DNA of 49,765 nucleotides from Desulforamulus aquiferis (GTDB lineage Bacteria > Bacillota > Desulfotomaculia > Desulfotomaculales > Desulfotomaculaceae), in NCBI GenBank assembly GCA_004143605.1, contig AWVY01000012.1, positions 70,278 through 120,042 on the forward strand, written 5' to 3'. The translations under genes and the position numbers were made by a program. Below the pieces are notes generated by a model. The model did not search any database. It was not told where the DNA came from and saw nothing but the letters and a program-made list of their open reading frames with translations. How positions within the stretch are numbered: position 1 is the stretch's first letter; each line of letters opens with the position of its first letter. Positions 32,088 to 43,151 of the stretch are shown in pieces.

Positions 32088-33285
32088 TGCTAAGAATAAA
32101 ACAAAGAGCTTCGGGACTATGGAGGTTGCTAACCTCCATGTCCCTGGGTATTACACTGCTGCTGCTGGCCATTGTTTTTGCCATTGCAGGCACCTACAAC
32201 CCACAGGTATTTGCTTCACCCTGGTTTTTGTTATTAAGCGGGTTGCTAACCCTAAATATTGTTTGCACTACTGGTGTGAGAATCCGTCGATTAATAGGTA
32301 GAGATACCACTGTTCCCAGGGTTTTTAATAATCAAAAGGATCATAGATTAATAAGCCTGGGACAGTGCTCTCCTGAAAGGGTAACCAGTGAGGCTGTGGG
32401 AGAGCTCAAAAGGCTGGGCTTTGCAGTAAACCTGAAGGAATTTGAACAGGGAAGGTTAATAACCGGGAAAAAAAGGGCCTGGGTAAAATTTGCTTCACCC
32501 TTGCTTCACCTGGCCGTGGTCTTGCTGGTTATCGGCAGTGTGATTGGAAGTATGTGGGGCTTAAAGGGCTATTACCCGATTGAGGTACCGGGTCGAGCTG
32601 ACTTAACTAAAGATGGGTTTCCCTTTGATCTTAGGGTAAATGAATTTAATATTGAGTATTATGAGGACGGGACCCCGAGGCAATATACTTCCTCCCTGGC
32701 TATTATAAAGGGTGAAGGAGTTGAGGATACCAGGGATATAGCTGTCAATAGGCCCCTCAAGCAGCAGGGGGTTAAGGTATATCAATCCACCTATGGGTAT
32801 AATTTAGAGGGTTCTATTAAAAGGGGAGATGAGACAGCTCCCTTTAAGGTTGAAGAGGGAGACTTGATTTTCCTGGGCGGTCCGGCTCACCTGGCCATGG
32901 AGGTGCAATGGCCAAGATACCTGGTTTATAGTCAGGGGATTCCCTTTTCCATGGGTATAGCTGAATTAAATGAGCCCCTTAATATACTTAACATGGAAGT
33001 GACCTTTAAAGAAAGAATCCCTTTTACAGGACTTGAAGTTAAGTCTGATCCGGACTGCCTTTGATTTGGCTAAGCTTTATTATAGGGCTGCTAGGGCTAA
33101 CGCTGAGGCTCTACGTGAAGCCTCAAACCATTTGGCTGCTGCAAGGCCAAAGGGAGGGCAATATTGAGCTAAGACTGGCTTCAGGTCAAAGGGTCAAGGA
33201 GCAGCAGAATGCTGAGTATATCGCCCAAAGGTTGGCGGTATTTTTCGAGAGGAGTGTTCATTTAAAGGATGATGCTGGTGATTGA
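32087..33285 (+). CDS. resB: Cytochrome c biogenesis protein ResB (frameshifted)
   Basis: About 399 residues after repair near 33055. Membrane helices lie near the N-terminus (SMSLGITLLLLAIVFAIAGT, SPWFLLLSGLLTLNIVCT), in SPLLHLAVVLLVIGSVIGS, and at the C-terminus (LSFIIGLLGLTLRLYV); a large extracytoplasmic domain lies between. ResB and CcsA together export heme and attach it to apocytochromes in system II. The gene sits directly after nrfA, whose five hemes need this machinery. Confidence 0.88.
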
Positions 33286-34108
33286 GAGATATTTGTTTGA
33301 AGCCACCTTTTGGATTTACGCCCTGGGGGCGATGCTATTTTTGCTTTATACCGTAACAGAGAAGAAAAGATTGGTTTCTGTGGCCATTTTCTTAGCTGGT
33401 GCAGGACTAGTTATTCATACATCGGGGTTAGTTCTGAGGCAGTTAATATAGGGCGGATGCCCTTTGCCAATATGTATGAGTTTACTATTTTCTTTACCTG
33501 GGGATTGGTGCTGCTGTATTTATTCTCCCATAGGAAGCAGCCTATTCCTCTGCTGGGAACAGTGGTAATGCCGGTGGCTGTTGCCTTGATGGCCGGTGCA
33601 GGAATGATGAATGGCGCAGCCAGGCCCCTTATGCCCGCCCTGCAGAGTCACTGGATGCAAGCCCATGTGGCCACTGCAGTACTGGCCTATGGAGCCTTTG
33701 GGGTGTCCTTCGGGGTAGGGGTTTTGTATCTGATTAGGGAAAGTCAATCTGTGTCGGTTGCCACCAGTGCATCTGCCACGGGTCAGGGACAGCCGGTATT
33801 GCCCGCCTTGGAAACCCTTGATACCATGCTTTATCGCACCATCGCCTCGGATTTTTATTTTTGACCCTAGTGCTAATAACTGGTGCAGTCTGGGCTGAGC
33901 AGGTTTGGGGTGCCTGGTGGAGTTGGGACCCCAAAGAAACCTGGGCCTTAATTACCTGGATGGTTTATGCGGTATTTTTACACGGCAGATTTACCAGGGG
34001 CTGGCAGGAAGAAGGACGGCTTGGCTAGCTGTAGTGGGATTTGCGGCAGTTATGTTCACTCTGTTTGGCGTGACCTGGTTGATGCCCGGACTGCATAGCT
34101 ACAATTAG
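33269..34108 (+). CDS. ccsA: Cytochrome c biogenesis heme-handling protein CcsA/ResC (three frameshifts)
   Basis: About 280 residues after repair, with several membrane helices. The tryptophan-rich heme-binding motif [19 protein letters not shown] is complete in one of the three frames, and conserved histidines occur in [21 protein letters not shown] and LHGRF. Breaks lie near 33430, 33855 and 34022. The start overlaps resB by 17 bases. It completes a system II maturation pair behind nrfHA. Confidence 0.9.
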
Positions 34109-34130
34109 ATTAATTATGTAATTCTTAGGT

Positions 34131-34157
34131 GTCCTGTTGAAAACAGGGCCCTTTTTT
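34131..34157 (+). terminator. Intrinsic terminator of nrfHA-resB-ccsA
   Basis: GTCCTGTT pairs with AACAGGGC (one G-U pair), followed by six T. The upstream TGTAATTCTTAG stretch is repeated in front of the ileS terminator. Confidence 0.75.
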
Positions 34158-34281
34158 AGTTTTGGACTATTGTCTAGCAACAGGATCAGATAGTATTTTC
34201 CCTAAGTCCATTGCACCTTTGTCTTCCCTCCTTCATAAAATGTTTTATAAATCTTTGTCTGAAAGGAAGGAGACTGATTTA

Positions 34282-35518
34282 ATGGCACAATATACCATTA
34301 GGACGGGGGATACCCTTTTCCTGGTTGCCGAGCGTTTTAATACCACAGTTGAAGAAATCCTAAGACTGAATCCCAATGTTACTAATCCTAATATTATATT
34401 TGTGGGACAGGTAATAACTGTACCTGACAGACCCGGCACAACACCAAGCCCCCCTGCAACAACACCGACACCCACAACAAGGCCACCGGTGACACCTGCA
34501 CCAAACCCGTCACCAAATCAACCAGCACTGACCCAGTATAGCTCCATCATTGCAGGCTTGGCGCGAAACCAGCCTATACAGCAAGGCTAATAGGGGGATT
34601 GCTGTATATATTAATTTTGGAACAGAGGTATTTAACCAGGGAACGCCAATAAGAATAAGACTGCTTAAGGTCAATGTTACCAATGCTACAATAGTATTAC
34701 GCTACCCTACAGGTCAGAGATTTGAGTTAGTAGTGAGGAGAAGGCCGGGAAATACTGAAATATGGAGATATTCCAGGGAAAGATTCTTTACCCAGGCAGA
34801 GGCACTGTCACCATTAGGCCAAACCAATACGCCATCTATGAATATACCTGGAATCAGCGTAATGTCCAAGGGGTGCAAGTAACCCCCGGTGAGTTTGTTT
34901 TAGATGCCTTTAATGTGGCCAGGGTTATGCTAACCAATCTGTTAGCATTAATTTTGAAATTAGGCGGGGTGTTACACCTACACCGACTCCAACTCCCAGG
35001 CCTACGGTTCCGCCAGGGCCAGTTGCCTGTACAGGGGAAAACCTATTGAGGAATTCAAACTTTGACAGCTGGGTCAATATCACAAGTCCACGAAATTGGG
35101 TTGCAACTAATGTGGAGAGAACCACCCAGTCTTTCAATCCTCCCTATGCGGTACTAATGGGCAGAAATGCCACCCAAAGCTCTACCCTTTCCCAGGAATT
35201 CCCTGTTACGCCTAATAGTAATAACAGGGTAAGCTTCCGGTTAGCTGAAAACCTGGCGGATGCAATTGCAGGCAACTTTAGCTTTGCATCCAGGTCATCT
35301 TCCGCAACCGGGCCGGAGACGTCGTTGGGGTATCGCCTGAAGGACCCTACTCACCTGCGGTCATCGAAGATGAGCAATATGAACTCTTTACCTTCACCAC
35401 CGGCAGAATCCCTTCCACAGCGGTTACCGGAGAACTGGTCTTTACCTTTACCCCAAGACCCACCAACACCAGCCGAGTCCGCCTGGACAGCGCCGAATTC
35501 CGCTGCTTAACCCTTTAA
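34282..35518 (+). CDS. LysM - BsuPI-like - C-terminal beta-domain protein (five frameshifts)
   Basis: About 413 residues after repair. Residues 1-50 are one LysM domain (YTIRTGDTLFLVAERFNTTV, LNPNVTNPNIIFVGQVITVP) with no signal peptide. A Pro/Thr linker follows. The next domain resembles the BsuPI proteinase-inhibitor fold (RLLKVNVTNATIVLRYPTGQ; GNTEIWRYSQGKILYPG). A second Pro-Thr linker leads to a beta-rich end beginning ENLLRNSNFDSW that looks like a carbohydrate-binding module. Single bases are missing near 34560, 34590, 34772, 34925 and 35285. An N-terminal LysM without signal peptide is typical of spore-coat proteins such as SafA, so a spore or wall role is possible. Confidence 0.75.
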
Positions 35519-35522
35519 AAAA

Positions 35523-35552
35523 CAATCCCCGGAGCCAAAACTCCGGGGATTG
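35523..35552 (-). terminator. Strong terminator of the fmdB-like gene
   Basis: A perfect 12-bp stem (35523-35534 with 35541-35552) is followed on the minus strand by six T. It may also stop transcription from the convergent LysM gene. Confidence 0.85.
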
Positions 35553-35558
35553 CTAATG

Positions 35559-35783
35559 CTAGTGCTTACAGGCGCTGCAGTTGCTGGAGGTGCAGCCGCT
35601 GCAGCTGTCTCCGCGGCTGCCCCGGAGGCTGCCTGGGTTGTTGAGGGTGAAGCCGGACATCACCCTGGTAGGTCCGGGACTTTGGCAAGAGGGGCAGACT
35701 AGGTTGCTGCCATTTTCACCCATTTGGCAAAGCTTCTGGAATCTATGGTCACATTTGGCGCAGCGGAATTCGTAAATAGGCAT
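35559..35783 (-). CDS. FmdB-family zinc-ribbon protein
   Basis: Intact, 74 residues. MPIYEFRCAKCDHRFQKLCQ and CPSCQSPG form the CxxC...CxxC zinc ribbon of the FmdB putative regulatory family. The tail is Gly/Ser/Cys-rich (SCSGCTSSNCSACKH), with three more cysteine pairs, common in Desulfotomaculum-like members. Function is not established. Confidence 0.88.
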   Translation of the reverse strand: MPIYEFRCAKCDHRFQKLCQMGENGSNLVCPSCQSPGPTRVMSGFTLNNPGSLRGSRGDSCSGCTSSNCSACKH

Positions 35784-36013
35784 ATTAACACCCCCTGAAG
35801 ATATTTTTTATAGTTAAATCTTTGATACTGCCTATTCTAATATACAAAATGTCGAATTAAATTGGAAGGTATGATATAGTATGACCAAATATAAGTTATA
35901 GCTAGAATAAGGGCTTGTCAAGGTATTTTCTATTTATCTGGGAGAAAGAAATTAGAGGTTTTCCATCTGTTTGCAAGAAATAATTAGTAACGATAACGGC
36001 GGGGGGTTATGCT

Positions 36014-37590
36014 ATGTATATTCAGTTTCTAGGTGCTGCCCAGACGGTTACCGGCTCATGTTTCCTGGTGGATACAGGGATGACCAGAATGCTGGTAGAC
36101 TGCGGGCTATTTCAAGGTTCTAAGGAAATTAAGGAAAGAAACTACCAGAACTTTCCCTTTAATCCCGGGAGTATAGATTTTGTCCTACTAACTCATGCCC
36201 ATATTGATCATAGTGGTCTTTTGCCAAAGCTTGTGAAACATGGCTTCAAGGGGCGTGTCATCGCCACCTCAGCCACAGTTGATCTATGTAATATCCTGCT
36301 TCCAGACTGTGGACATATACAAGAGATGGAAGTTGAGCGGAAAAACCGCAAGTATCGCAGGCAGGGCAGAAAGCTTATTGAGCCAATCTATACAGCAGAT
36401 GATGGTGCCTATGCCCTCAAGTTTTTTGAGCGGGCCAATTATGACGAGATAATTCCCATTAGTCCTGATGTTAAAATTCGCTTTAGGGATGCAGGCACAT
36501 CTTAGGGTCGTCAAATATTGTTATGTGGGTAAATGAGGGAGGTAAGGAAACTAAGCTTAACTTCTCAGGAGATATAGGAAATACCAACCAGCCCTTTATT
36601 AGAGATCCTCACCAATTTAGTGAGGCAGACTATGTAATTATGGAATCTACCTACGGCAACCGCATGCATGAGCATTCCGACGATAAGCTTGAGATGCTTA
36701 AGAAAGCAATATGTGATGCCTACAACCGGGGCGGAAAGCTATTAATCCCTGCCTTTGCTGCGGGACGAACCCAGGATATTCTTTATTGTATCAATAAACT
36801 TACTGTGCCAATGAAATTCCACACTTGCCCATATATATTGATAGTCCCATGGCTATTGCCGCCACAGAGATATTTAAGAAACACTATAATATCTGTGATA
36901 TAGAAACAAAGGATTATATTGATAAGGGATGTAACCCCTTGGAAATGAAAAATTTACGTGTATCCCAGACCATGGAGGAGTCCCAGCGGCTGAACTATCT
37001 AACCGGCAGTTCAGTGATTATATCCGCCAGCGGTATGTGTGATGCCGGACGGATTAAGCATCATCTAAGACATAACTTGTGGAGAGATGATTGTATTGTA
37101 CTCTTTGTGGGTTACCAGGCTGAAGGCACCCTGGTAGAAGAATAGTTTCTGGTGAAAAGACCGTGAAGATTTTTGGCGAAGAGGTTGTTGTCAATGCGGA
37201 AATTCGCTATATTGATGGTTTTTCAGCCCATGCTGACCAAGCAGCTTTGCTGGACTGGGTCAAGAGCTTTAATCAGAGGCTTAAGAAGGTCTTTGTGGTT
37301 CATGGTGAAGCAAGGGCTTCGGCAAATTTGTCCCGGATTATTAATGAAGAAGGTATAAAGGCATATGTTCCGGGGATGTTTGAAAAGGTTGAGCTTACGC
37401 CTACCTCAGAACAGGCCCCTGAGGTTGTGGTTAACACCTGGAATAGTATCAGCAATAGAATGGATCGTATTGTTAAGGGGGGTTGGTGCCCACAGGGTAT
37501 TCGGCTTTAATGCGCCAGCTTGCAGAACTTGAGGCTCAATTAAACGAAATTGAAATAGATCAAGATAAACAAGAAAGCGCTCACGGATAA
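36014..37590 (+). CDS. MBL-fold beta-CASP metallo-hydrolase (four frameshifts)
   Basis: About 526 residues after repair. The metallo-beta-lactamase motif [15 protein letters not shown], the beta-CASP segments [23 protein letters not shown] and DGFSAHADQ, and the final VHGE histidine are all present, in four successive frames. Breaks lie near 36503, 36815, 37143 and 37490. Proteins of this CPSF-like group process RNA; bacterial versions are often annotated as RNA-specificity exonucleases. After the last repair a short helical tail ([14 protein letters not shown]) ends at 37588-37590. A weak ribosome site precedes the ATG. Confidence 0.88.
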
Positions 37591-37603
37591 CCCGGGCCAT
37601 AAA

Positions 37604-38430
37604 ATGTCGCATATTTCTTTTCAAAACAAAGGCTCCTTTAAATATATGGAGTTTAATTCCCTGGTTGAGGATGGAAATATCATACATGGCTTTACCACCC
37701 GTCAGGTGGGGTTAGTCAGACACCCTATGAAAGTCTTAACCTGGCCTTGCATGTGGGTGATCGTTCAGAAGACGTTGCTGCTAATAGGGCCATAGCCTGC
37801 CGGGGATTGGGCATCAATTGGAAGCATTTGGTGGCGGGGGTTCAAGTCCATGGCTGTCATGTGCAAAGGGTGGAAGGGGATGACAGGGGCAGGGGTGCCC
37901 AAGATTACAGCACGGCCTTTTCAGATACAGATGCCCTGATAACAAATATACCGGGGGTTCCCCTGTCAAGTTATTATGCAGATTGTGTTCCCATCCTCCT
38001 TTATGATCCTGTTACCCTATCAGTGGGGCTGGCCCACGCAGGCTGGCGCGGGACGGTACAAGGAATAGCCGGTCTAACGGTGGGAAAAATGGTGGAAGCC
38101 TACGGTAGCAACCCTGGTGATATTCTAGCGGGGATAGGTCCATCCATTGGCCCATGCTGTTATCAGGTGGATCTGCCTGTACAGCGGGCTTTAGCTGAAA
38201 AATTTAGTTTCTGGGCTGACCTCTTAGAACCGATGGTACCTGAAAGATGGAAGCTTAATCTGTGGGAAACCAACCGCAGGGCTTTAATAGAGGTAGGTCT
38301 AAATTCAAATAATATTACCACTGCTAATCTCTGTACAGCTTGCAATAGGGACCTTTTTTTCTCGTACCGGGCCGAACAGGGAAATACAGGCAGAATGGCA
38401 TCCTTTATCATGATCAAAGATAGACTGTAA
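37604..38430 (+). CDS. pgeF: PgeF/YfiH-family multicopper polyphenol-oxidase-like protein (frameshifted)
   Basis: About 275 residues after restoring a G near 37706 (then TRQGGVSQTPYESLNLA). The metal-site residues are seen in QVHGCHV, SSYYADCVPILLYDP and LAHAGWRGTVQG, followed by GPSIGPCCYQV. The family was called laccase-like; characterised members act as purine nucleoside phosphorylase/adenosine deaminase or remove wrongly incorporated residues in peptidoglycan. In many Gram-positives it is found beside the yggS-sepF cluster (ylmD); here the pho genes lie between. Confidence 0.88.
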
Positions 38431-38448
38431 CGAGGGAGTTGTTAATAA

Positions 38449-39146
38449 ATGCCCAAGGTCCTGGTTGTTGATGATGAGCAGCCTATTTTGGAATTAGTAA
38501 AGTACAACCTGGAGAGGGAGGGGTATGAGGTTCTGGTGGCCAGCGATGGAAATGCCGGAATTACTCTGGCAAGAACAGAAAATCCTGACTTAATTGTGCT
38601 GGATGTAATGCTGCCAGGCCAGGATGGTCTTTCTGTCTGCCGTACCCTGCATCAGGATAAAGAAACCCGGTCCATACCAATTATTATGTTAAGCGCCGGG
38701 GGGAGGAACTGGATAAGGTTCTTGGTTTGGAAATGGGTGCTGACGACTATATTACCAAACCCTTCAGCCCCAGGGAGTTAATAGCCAGGATCAAAGCCAG
38801 ACTGAGGCGGAATCCCAGTGATAGTAATGTCATGGACCAATCCGGACGTATAAATATAGGTAAATTAATTATTGATCAGGAACGCTTTCTAGTATCCTAT
38901 AACGGTCAAAAGCAGGATCTTACACCTAAGGAGTTTGAGCTATTAAGGTATCTGGCCAAACATCCGGGCAAGGTCTTTACCAGGGACTTCTTGCTGGAGC
39001 AAATTTGGGGCTATGATTTTACCGGAGATTCCCGGACAGTAGATGTCCACATAAGACATATCAGACAAAAGCTAGAACAAATTCCTAACTCACCTCAGTT
39101 TATAGAAACAGTTAGGGGTGTGGGCTACCGATTTAAGGAGGTTTAA
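38449..39146 (+). CDS. phoP: OmpR-type response regulator PhoP/PhoB (frameshifted)
   Basis: About 232 residues after repair near 38695-38702. The receiver domain has VVDDEQPILELV and the phospho-aspartate in LIVLDVMLPGQDG, then GADDYITKPFSPREL with the conserved lysine. The DNA-binding winged helix contains LTPKEFELLRYLAKHPGKVF and SRTVDVHIRHIRQKL. It is one base away from the kinase gene. Neighbouring pstB-phoU identify it as the phosphate regulator. Confidence 0.9.
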
Positions 39147-39147
39147 C

Positions 39148-40500
39148 TTGCTGAAGGGTATACGACAGCGTACCATTGGCAACTATGGGCTGCTGCTGGC
39201 CATATTTGTCGGCTTTTTTCTGCTGCATTATCAAGGCTATGTTAGTCTTTGGGTGGTACTGATAGGTAGTTCCTTGGCTACGGGAATTGCCGCTTGGCTC
39301 ACAGCCCAGAGACTTATAGCCCCGGTGGAGCAGATAACCCAAATAGCACAAGATATGCCGGTGGAATCCTGGACAATGAGATACGTGTGGAGGGCGAGGG
39401 GGAACTGGACGACCTGGCCTGGAGTATAAACTTCATGGCCCGGGAACTTAAGGAAAACCTGGCTAATATCACCGAGGAGCGAAACAGGGCCAGAGCAATA
39501 TTAAATAGTATGGCTGACGGTGTAATAGCCCTTGATAAGTATGGCAGGGTAATACTATTAAACCCTGTGGTGGAGAGTATTTTTAAGGTCAAAGAGAAGG
39601 AATGCATAGGCAATATTCTGATTAAGGTTATCAGAAATTACGAACTGGAACAGTTATTTAATCGTGCCCTGTACAGTCTCCAGCCGACCTTGGTAAATGA
39701 TCTGCAGGTCCTTACTCCCGAGCCTAGGCTGTTACGTATTCATATAACCCCGTTAAAGGGAGCCAATGGCAGGAAAATGGGGGTTGTATGCCTCATGCGA
39801 GATGTTACGGAGCAAAAAAGGCTGGAACAGATTAGGACTGAGTTTGTGGCCAATGTATCCCACGAGCTGCGAACCCCCTTAACGTCCATTAACGGCTTTT
39901 TAGAGACCCTTTTAGATGGTGCCATTGATAATCCTAAGGTGGCCCGTAATTTTTTAGAGATAATGAATGGAGAAAGTAAACGACTGTCCAGGCTTATTGA
40001 TGATTTGTTGAAACTATCCAGCCTGGAGGATAAGAAATCCAGCCTAAATAAACAGCCGGTTAATTTAAAGGAATTAATTTGCGAAACTGTTAAAATGCTT
40101 TCTGCTAGGGCCCAGGAAAAGGGGATAGCATTGACAATGGTCATACCGGATGACCTGCCGGAGGTACCGGGAGAAAGGGGCTTTTTAGAACAGGTACTTA
40201 TAAACCTATTGGATAACGCCGTTAAATACACCCTCTCAGGAGGAACAATTGAGATAGGGGCCTTGGTAAACGGAAAGGAAATTAAGGTGTACGTTGCAGA
40301 TACAGGGATTGGTATTCCAGAGGAAAGCTTGCCCAGGGTTTTTGAAAGGTTTTACAGTAGATAAGGCCAGAAGCCGTGATATGGGAGGAACAGGACTGGG
40401 ACTGGCCATTTCCAAGCACATTGTTGAGGCCCATGGAGGTAAAATTGAAGTGGAGAGTGACCAGGAGGGCAGTACCTTTAGCTTTATTCTACCCCGATAA
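39148..40500 (+). CDS. phoR: Phosphate sensor histidine kinase PhoR (two frameshifts)
   Basis: About 451 residues. Two close membrane helices at the N-terminus ([32 protein letters not shown]) leave almost no external sensor domain. A HAMP-like region and a PAS domain ([20 protein letters not shown]) follow, then HisKA with the phosphorylated histidine ([19 protein letters not shown]) and the ATPase ([30 protein letters not shown]). One G is missing near 39357. Two bases are missing near 40357, where FYTVDKARS is restored. Start is TTG 39148 behind AAGGAGG. Confidence 0.9.
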
Positions 40501-40520
40501 TTAGCAAAATCATGACCTCT

Positions 40521-40537
40521 TTAACTTTATTTTAACA
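40521..40537 (+). promoter_or_regulatory. Candidate Pho box upstream of pstB
   Basis: TTAACT (40521-40526) and TTAACA (40532-40537) are two direct 6-bp repeats with an 11-bp period, the pattern bound by PhoP in Bacillus. A TATAAC box lies at 40553-40558. Confidence 0.45.
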
Positions 40538-40632
40538 TTCCTGCAATAACCGTATAACATGAGCTTGTTACACTTAATAAGCTGGGAAGTGAATTAATAC
40601 TTCTCATCCCTTACATTAGGAGGTAACATACC

Positions 40633-41386
40633 GTGTCTAACAAAATTACGGTTAGGGATCTGAACCTATTTTATCGAGATTTACAAGCCTTAATTAACAT
40701 AAATCTAGATATAACGGAAAAGATGGTTTCAGCGTTAATTGGCCCCTCGGGTTGTGGTAAATCTACGTTTCTACGCACCTAAATCGGATGAATGATTTAA
40801 TTGAGGGGGTTAGGGTAGAAGGACAGATTTTAATGGACGGGGAGGACATCTATAAATCTGATGTAGATGTAGTTGCCTTAAGAAAGAAAGTGGGCATGGT
40901 TTTTCAAAGGCCAAATCCCTTTCCCATGACTGTCTATGAAAATATAGCCTATGGCCCAAGAATTCACGGTCAAAGGGATCGCCGCAAGCTGGAAGAAATT
41001 GTTGAAAGCAGTTTAAGGGCAGCTGCCTATGGGATGAAGTAAAGGATCGGCTTCACAAAAATGCCCTTGGTCTCTCTGGAGGGCAGCAGCAGCGTCTTTG
41101 TATTGCCCGACTTTTGGCCGTAGAACCGGCGGTGGTTTTGATGGATGAGCCAACCTCGGCCTTGGATCCCATCTCTACCCTTAAAGTTGAGGAACTGATT
41201 AGAGAGTTAAAAAATAAATATACCATAGTAATAGTAACCCATAATATGCAGCAGGCAGCTAGGGTTTCTGATACCACAGCTTTCTTTTTAAATGGTGAAC
41301 TGGTTGAGTATGGTGACACTGAGTTGATTTTTACAGGGCCCAAGGATAAGAGAACAGAAGATTACATTACTGGACGCTTTGGTTAG
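40633..41386 (+). CDS. pstB: Phosphate ABC transporter ATPase PstB (two frameshifts)
   Basis: About 251 residues after repair near 40778 and 41037. Walker [15 protein letters not shown]-loop [19 protein letters not shown] (diagnostic of PstB), signature [13 protein letters not shown] and Walker [14 protein letters not shown], then [13 protein letters not shown]. It powers phosphate uptake. Start is GTG 40633 after AGGAGG. The membrane and binding subunits pstSCA are not next to it. Confidence 0.93.
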
Positions 41387-41425
41387 ATAGTACCTGTAAT
41401 ATAATGAACTAAAGGGGGGTTAAGA

Positions 41426-42082
41426 GTGTCTACCCGCCAATCCTTTGATAAGGCTCTAATAGAATTACAGCAGGACGTTTTGCGTATGGCCAGTATAGTG
41501 GAGAAATCCATTTATAATGCAGTTAAATCCCTGGCTACCCAGGATCCCATTTTGGCTGGTGAAGTTATCGAGGGGGACGATATAGTCGATGAACAGCGCC
41601 ACCAGATTGAGGACAAAATTCTAAAGATAATCGCTACCCAGCAGCCCATGGCTAAGGACTTAAGGATACTTATTACAGGCATTAAAATTATCATGAGCCT
41701 GGAGCGGATGGCAGACCATTCGGTGGATATTGCCAGAGTCACAATGTGTCTGGTAGATCAAAGACTTATTAAGCCCCTGGTGGGTATTACTGCCATGGCA
41801 AAGTTAGCCCAGCAAATGGTCAAGGATGGTTTGGATGCCTATGTACACAGTGACCCGGAAAAAGCCAGGGAGATGTGTGAGGCCGATGATGAGGTAGATC
41901 ATATATATCACCAAACCTTTAAACATTTGGTTAATCATATGAAAATGGATTCTGAGACAATTGGTCAGGCTACCTACCTATTATTTGTGGCCAGGTTCCT
42001 GGAGAGGATCGCCGATCATGCCACCAATATTGGTGAAGCGGTGATATTTCAGGCCACCGGAGAGTGGCAGGAATTAAATTAA
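41426..42082 (+). CDS. phoU: Phosphate signalling protein PhoU
   Basis: Intact, 218 residues, starting at GTG after AAAGGGGGG. It has two three-helix PhoU repeats with the metal-binding signatures EGDDIVDEQRHQIE and EADDEVDHIYHQTF, and LERMADHSVDIARV / LERIADHATNIGEAV. It links the Pst transporter to PhoR to repress the Pho response when phosphate is plentiful. It is 39 bases after pstB. Confidence 0.95.
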   Translation: MSTRQSFDKALIELQQDVLRMASIVEKSIYNAVKSLATQDPILAGEVIEGDDIVDEQRHQIEDKILKIIATQQPMAKDLRILITGIKIIMSLERMADHSVDIARVTMCLVDQRLIKPLVGITAMAKLAQQMVKDGLDAYVHSDPEKAREMCEADDEVDHIYHQTFKHLVNHMKMDSETIGQATYLLFVARFLERIADHATNIGEAVIFQATGEWQELN

Positions 42083-42096
42083 TGGCAAGAAATTGA

Positions 42097-42123
42097 AAAA
42101 ACGCCTAATGGGCGTTTTTTTTT
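42097..42123 (+). terminator. Intrinsic terminator after phoU
   Basis: AAACGCC (42099-42105) pairs with GGCGTTT (42111-42117) and is followed by a run of T. Confidence 0.85.
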
Positions 42124-42187
42124 ACAAAGGAATTAGCGCCTTGATTGTCGAAACCCTTTAATTGGATATGATTAAAAGGTGAAGGTG

Positions 42188-43136
42188 ATGGGTAAAAAAA
42201 TCCGTAGGTTAAAAATTGGCAGATTACTGCTTGCCCTGCTGGTCTTAATCCTTTTGACAGCTTTTCTAATATGGGCGACAGTTAATGGACTTAGGGGTAT
42301 AGTTATAAAATATACGGCAGATGTTCAATCCTTTCGACCTACCACTATTTCAGAACAGGTTGCCATTAAAGGTGTATTAATAAAAAGGGAACATCTTATT
42401 ACGGCACCTTACAATGGGTCGGTGAGTTTTGCAATTTCTGATGGTCAAAGGGTAAAGGCCGGCTCAGTTTTCGCGGTCCTTACGGTTAATTCACTGGAGA
42501 CCTCTTCGGGAACAATTAAACACAATCTTATAGTTCCTGCAAGTGGAGTGCTCTCTACTCATACCGATGGACTGGAAACCGTACTAGTTCCCGAAGCATT
42601 GGATACCATTGCAATACCTGCCTTGGATCAAATACCAGAGGACGGGCAAGAGTCCTTCGGACAGGTTGAGAAAGCGCCCAATAGCAAAAATTATTGATAA
42701 TCTTTCCCCCATTTATATACATACAGTTTTACCCGAAGAAGAGGTAAAGAAGCTTGAAGAAAAGAAGGACTCTACCATAGGTATGGAATGGCAGGGCCAA
42801 AATATTGATCTTTTGTTACACAAGGTTAATACAGGCAGCCAGCCAGGTGTGATCTTTGTAGTTAAGAAATATCCTGACAACCTCATTCATAGACGTCAGG
42901 TAGACATTAGGCTAACAACTGAGAGACTTGATGGATTGTTGATTAATGAGAAGGCTGTGGTATTCCAAGGGGAGCAGGCCGGAATATTTATCGTATGGAA
43001 GGGCATTGTCCGGTGGGTTCCGGTGGAGATTGCCGGACGACTAAAAGATCAGGTTTCTGTCAAAGGTACAGATATAGAACCGGGCATAAGGTATGTGGGT
43101 AATCCTTACCTTGTCCGGGATGGAGACAGGCTTTAA
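42188..43136 (+). CDS. HlyD-like membrane-anchored protein (frameshifted)
   Basis: About 316 residues after repair. One N-terminal membrane helix (LLLALLVLILLTAFLIWATV) is followed by a biotinyl-lipoyl-like/barrel-sandwich region (ITAPYNGSVSFAISDGQRVK) and a beta-rich C-terminus, the pattern of periplasmic-adaptor or HlyD proteins. The break near 42668-42676 shifts the frame by +1, best explained by two lost bases (one G and one C), which restores GAPIAKIIDNLSP. Such genes often precede yggS in Clostridia. A transport role is not shown. ATG 42188 follows GAAGGTG. Confidence 0.65.
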
Positions 43137-43151
43137 GGACGGTGGAAAACC

